DNA of 64,000 nucleotides from Bacteroides graminisolvens DSM 19988 = JCM 15093 (GTDB lineage: Bacteria > Bacteroidota > Bacteroidia > Bacteroidales > Bacteroidaceae): assembly GCF_000428125.1 (NCBI RefSeq), contig NZ_ATZI01000001.1:372001-436000 (forward strand), written 5' to 3'. This document shows positions 63,194 to 64,000 of this stretch, in pieces (positions within the stretch are counted from its first letter, which is position 1; every line of letters begins with the position of its first letter). A program made the position numbers and the translations under genes. The notes under the pieces are model-generated. The model searched no databases. It worked only from the letters and a program-made list of their open reading frames with translations, and was not told the DNA's origin.

Positions 63194-64000
63194 ATGAGAA
63201 GATTTATTGTTTTTCTATTATTTTTTATGTTCGCTATTATTGAAACCTTTGCGCAATGGAAAGCTGTAGGAAGTAGAATTAAAACGGAATGGTCTTCTCA
63301 GGTTGATCCTTCAAATGTTCTTTCTGAATATCCTAGACCCATCATGGAACGGGATAAATGGAAAAATTTAAATGGTTTATGGAACTATGCAATCATTAAT
63401 AAAGGCGAATCTCTACCTATTAAATTTGAAGGAGAGATTCTTGTACCTTTTGCTATAGAATCTTCATTATCGGGAGTTGGAAAACTAATTACAGAACAGC
63501 AGGAGCTTGTTTACCAACGATATTTTGAGATACCTTCATCTTGGAAAGGAAAATCTATTTTACTACATTTTGGCGCTGTTGACTGGAAGGCTGATGTATG
63601 GGTTAACAATATTAAAGTGGGCAGTCATACTGGTGGCTTTACCCCATTTTCATTCAATATCACATCTGCCATTTTAGCAAAAGGCAAGAATTGTGTTGTG
63701 GTTAAAGTTTGGGATCCTACAGATAAATCATCTCAACCACGAGGTAAACAGGTGAGTAAGCCAGAGGGAATTTGGTATACGCCTGTTACTGGTATTTGGC
63801 AAACAGTATGGATAGAACCTGTTTCTAATGCATACATCGAAAGTTTACATATCACTCCTGATATTGATAATCACTTGCTTATTGTAAAGACAGAGTTGGA
63901 AGGAAGCATTAATGCTGATGTAATAGAAGTAGAAGTTTATGATGATGAGAACTTGATATTAACAGAGAAAAGTATTTATTCTCAGCCCGTAGAGATTGTA
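63194..64000 (+). CDS. Glycoside hydrolase family 2 enzyme (partial, runs off the window)
   Basis: The frame is open from the ATG at 63194 to the last base, giving the first 269 residues. A signal peptide (about 1-20, LLFFMFAIIETFAQ) precedes the GH2 sugar-binding jelly roll: PRPIMERDKWKNLNGLWNYA, QRYFEIPSSWKGKSILLHFG, VDWKADVWVNNIKVGSHTGGF and PFSFNITSAIL, then TGIWQTVWIEPV leading into the immunoglobulin-like domain. The catalytic barrel lies beyond the window, so beta-galactosidase, beta-glucuronidase or mannosidase cannot be separated. It faces away from the AraC regulator. Confidence 0.88.
   Translation, partial: MRRFIVFLLFFMFAIIETFAQWKAVGSRIKTEWSSQVDPSNVLSEYPRPIMERDKWKNLNGLWNYAIINKGESLPIKFEGEILVPFAIESSLSGVGKLITEQQELVYQRYFEIPSSWKGKSILLHFGAVDWKADVWVNNIKVGSHTGGFTPFSFNITSAILAKGKNCVVVKVWDPTDKSSQPRGKQVSKPEGIWYTPVTGIWQTVWIEPVSNAYIESLHITPDIDNHLLIVKTELEGSINADVIEVEVYDDENLILTEKSIYSQPVEIV

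Overview
The window looks like chromosome of a Bacteroides-type gut bacterium (phylum Bacteroidota, probably Bacteroidaceae). Three things point there. Upstream regions repeatedly carry the Bacteroidota -7 promoter element TAnnTTTG instead of a sigma70 -10 box. The gene set is typical: glycine-lipid genes glsA/glsB, GH127 and GH2 glycosidases, TonB-type outer-membrane barrels, DUF4292 and DUF3109 proteins, and a long-form MraY. The division/cell-wall cluster has the Bacteroidota order. Most of the window is housekeeping chromosome. No insertion sequence, integrase, phage or CRISPR array was seen.

Layout. (1) 25-5730, plus strand: cvpA, the iron-sulfur assembly genes sufB-sufC-sufD-sufS, then a YbjQ-like gene. 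(2) 5731-9261, the most accessory-looking stretch: a gene-free segment with a candidate small RNA, hairpin repeats and two terminators; a secreted alpha/beta hydrolase with two EF-hand-like loops; and a hipBA toxin-antitoxin pair. (3) 9286-13964, minus strand: a GH127 beta-L-arabinofuranosidase followed 14 bp later by an S9 (DPP-IV-like) peptidase, then a decayed fragment. (4) 14517-24364: membrane pyrophosphatase, RNase HII, CorA transporter, phosphoglycerate mutase, a DUF3109 protein, gyrB, rpsT, tRNA-Glu and recO. (5) 24656-40505, minus strand: a 14-gene division and cell-wall cluster in the order mraZ-rsmH-ftsL-ftsI-murE-mraY-murD-ftsW-murG-murC-ftsQ-ftsA-ftsZ-yqeY, with an MraZ-binding repeat array upstream of mraZ. 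murF and ddl are absent from it. (6) 40807-51247: glsA-glsB, dgt, dut-TPR lipoprotein-DUF4292 lipoprotein-EnvC-like, an M20 deacylase and a long-chain acyl-CoA ligase. (7) 51313-64000: an M16 peptidase, prfB with its programmed +1 frameshift, an unlisted 43-residue membrane protein, a porin, a CYTH protein, an MgtC/DUF4010 membrane protein, an outer-membrane barrel, a SnoaL-like protein, an AraC regulator and, running off the edge, a GH2 glycosidase.

How the genes work together. The Suf genes assemble Fe-S clusters. The mra/mur/fts cluster makes lipid II and the divisome. glsA/glsB make the glycine lipids of the envelope. dut and dgt control dNTP pools. The GH127/S9 pair could act together on arabinosylated, proline-rich plant glycoproteins; this is inference. 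I found no convincing wholly new multi-gene system. The best candidates for new biology are the short transcript at 5810-5911 with a palindrome over its promoter, the EF-hand hydrolase, the GH127/S9 pair, the 43-residue membrane protein and the repeat element at 24397-24607.
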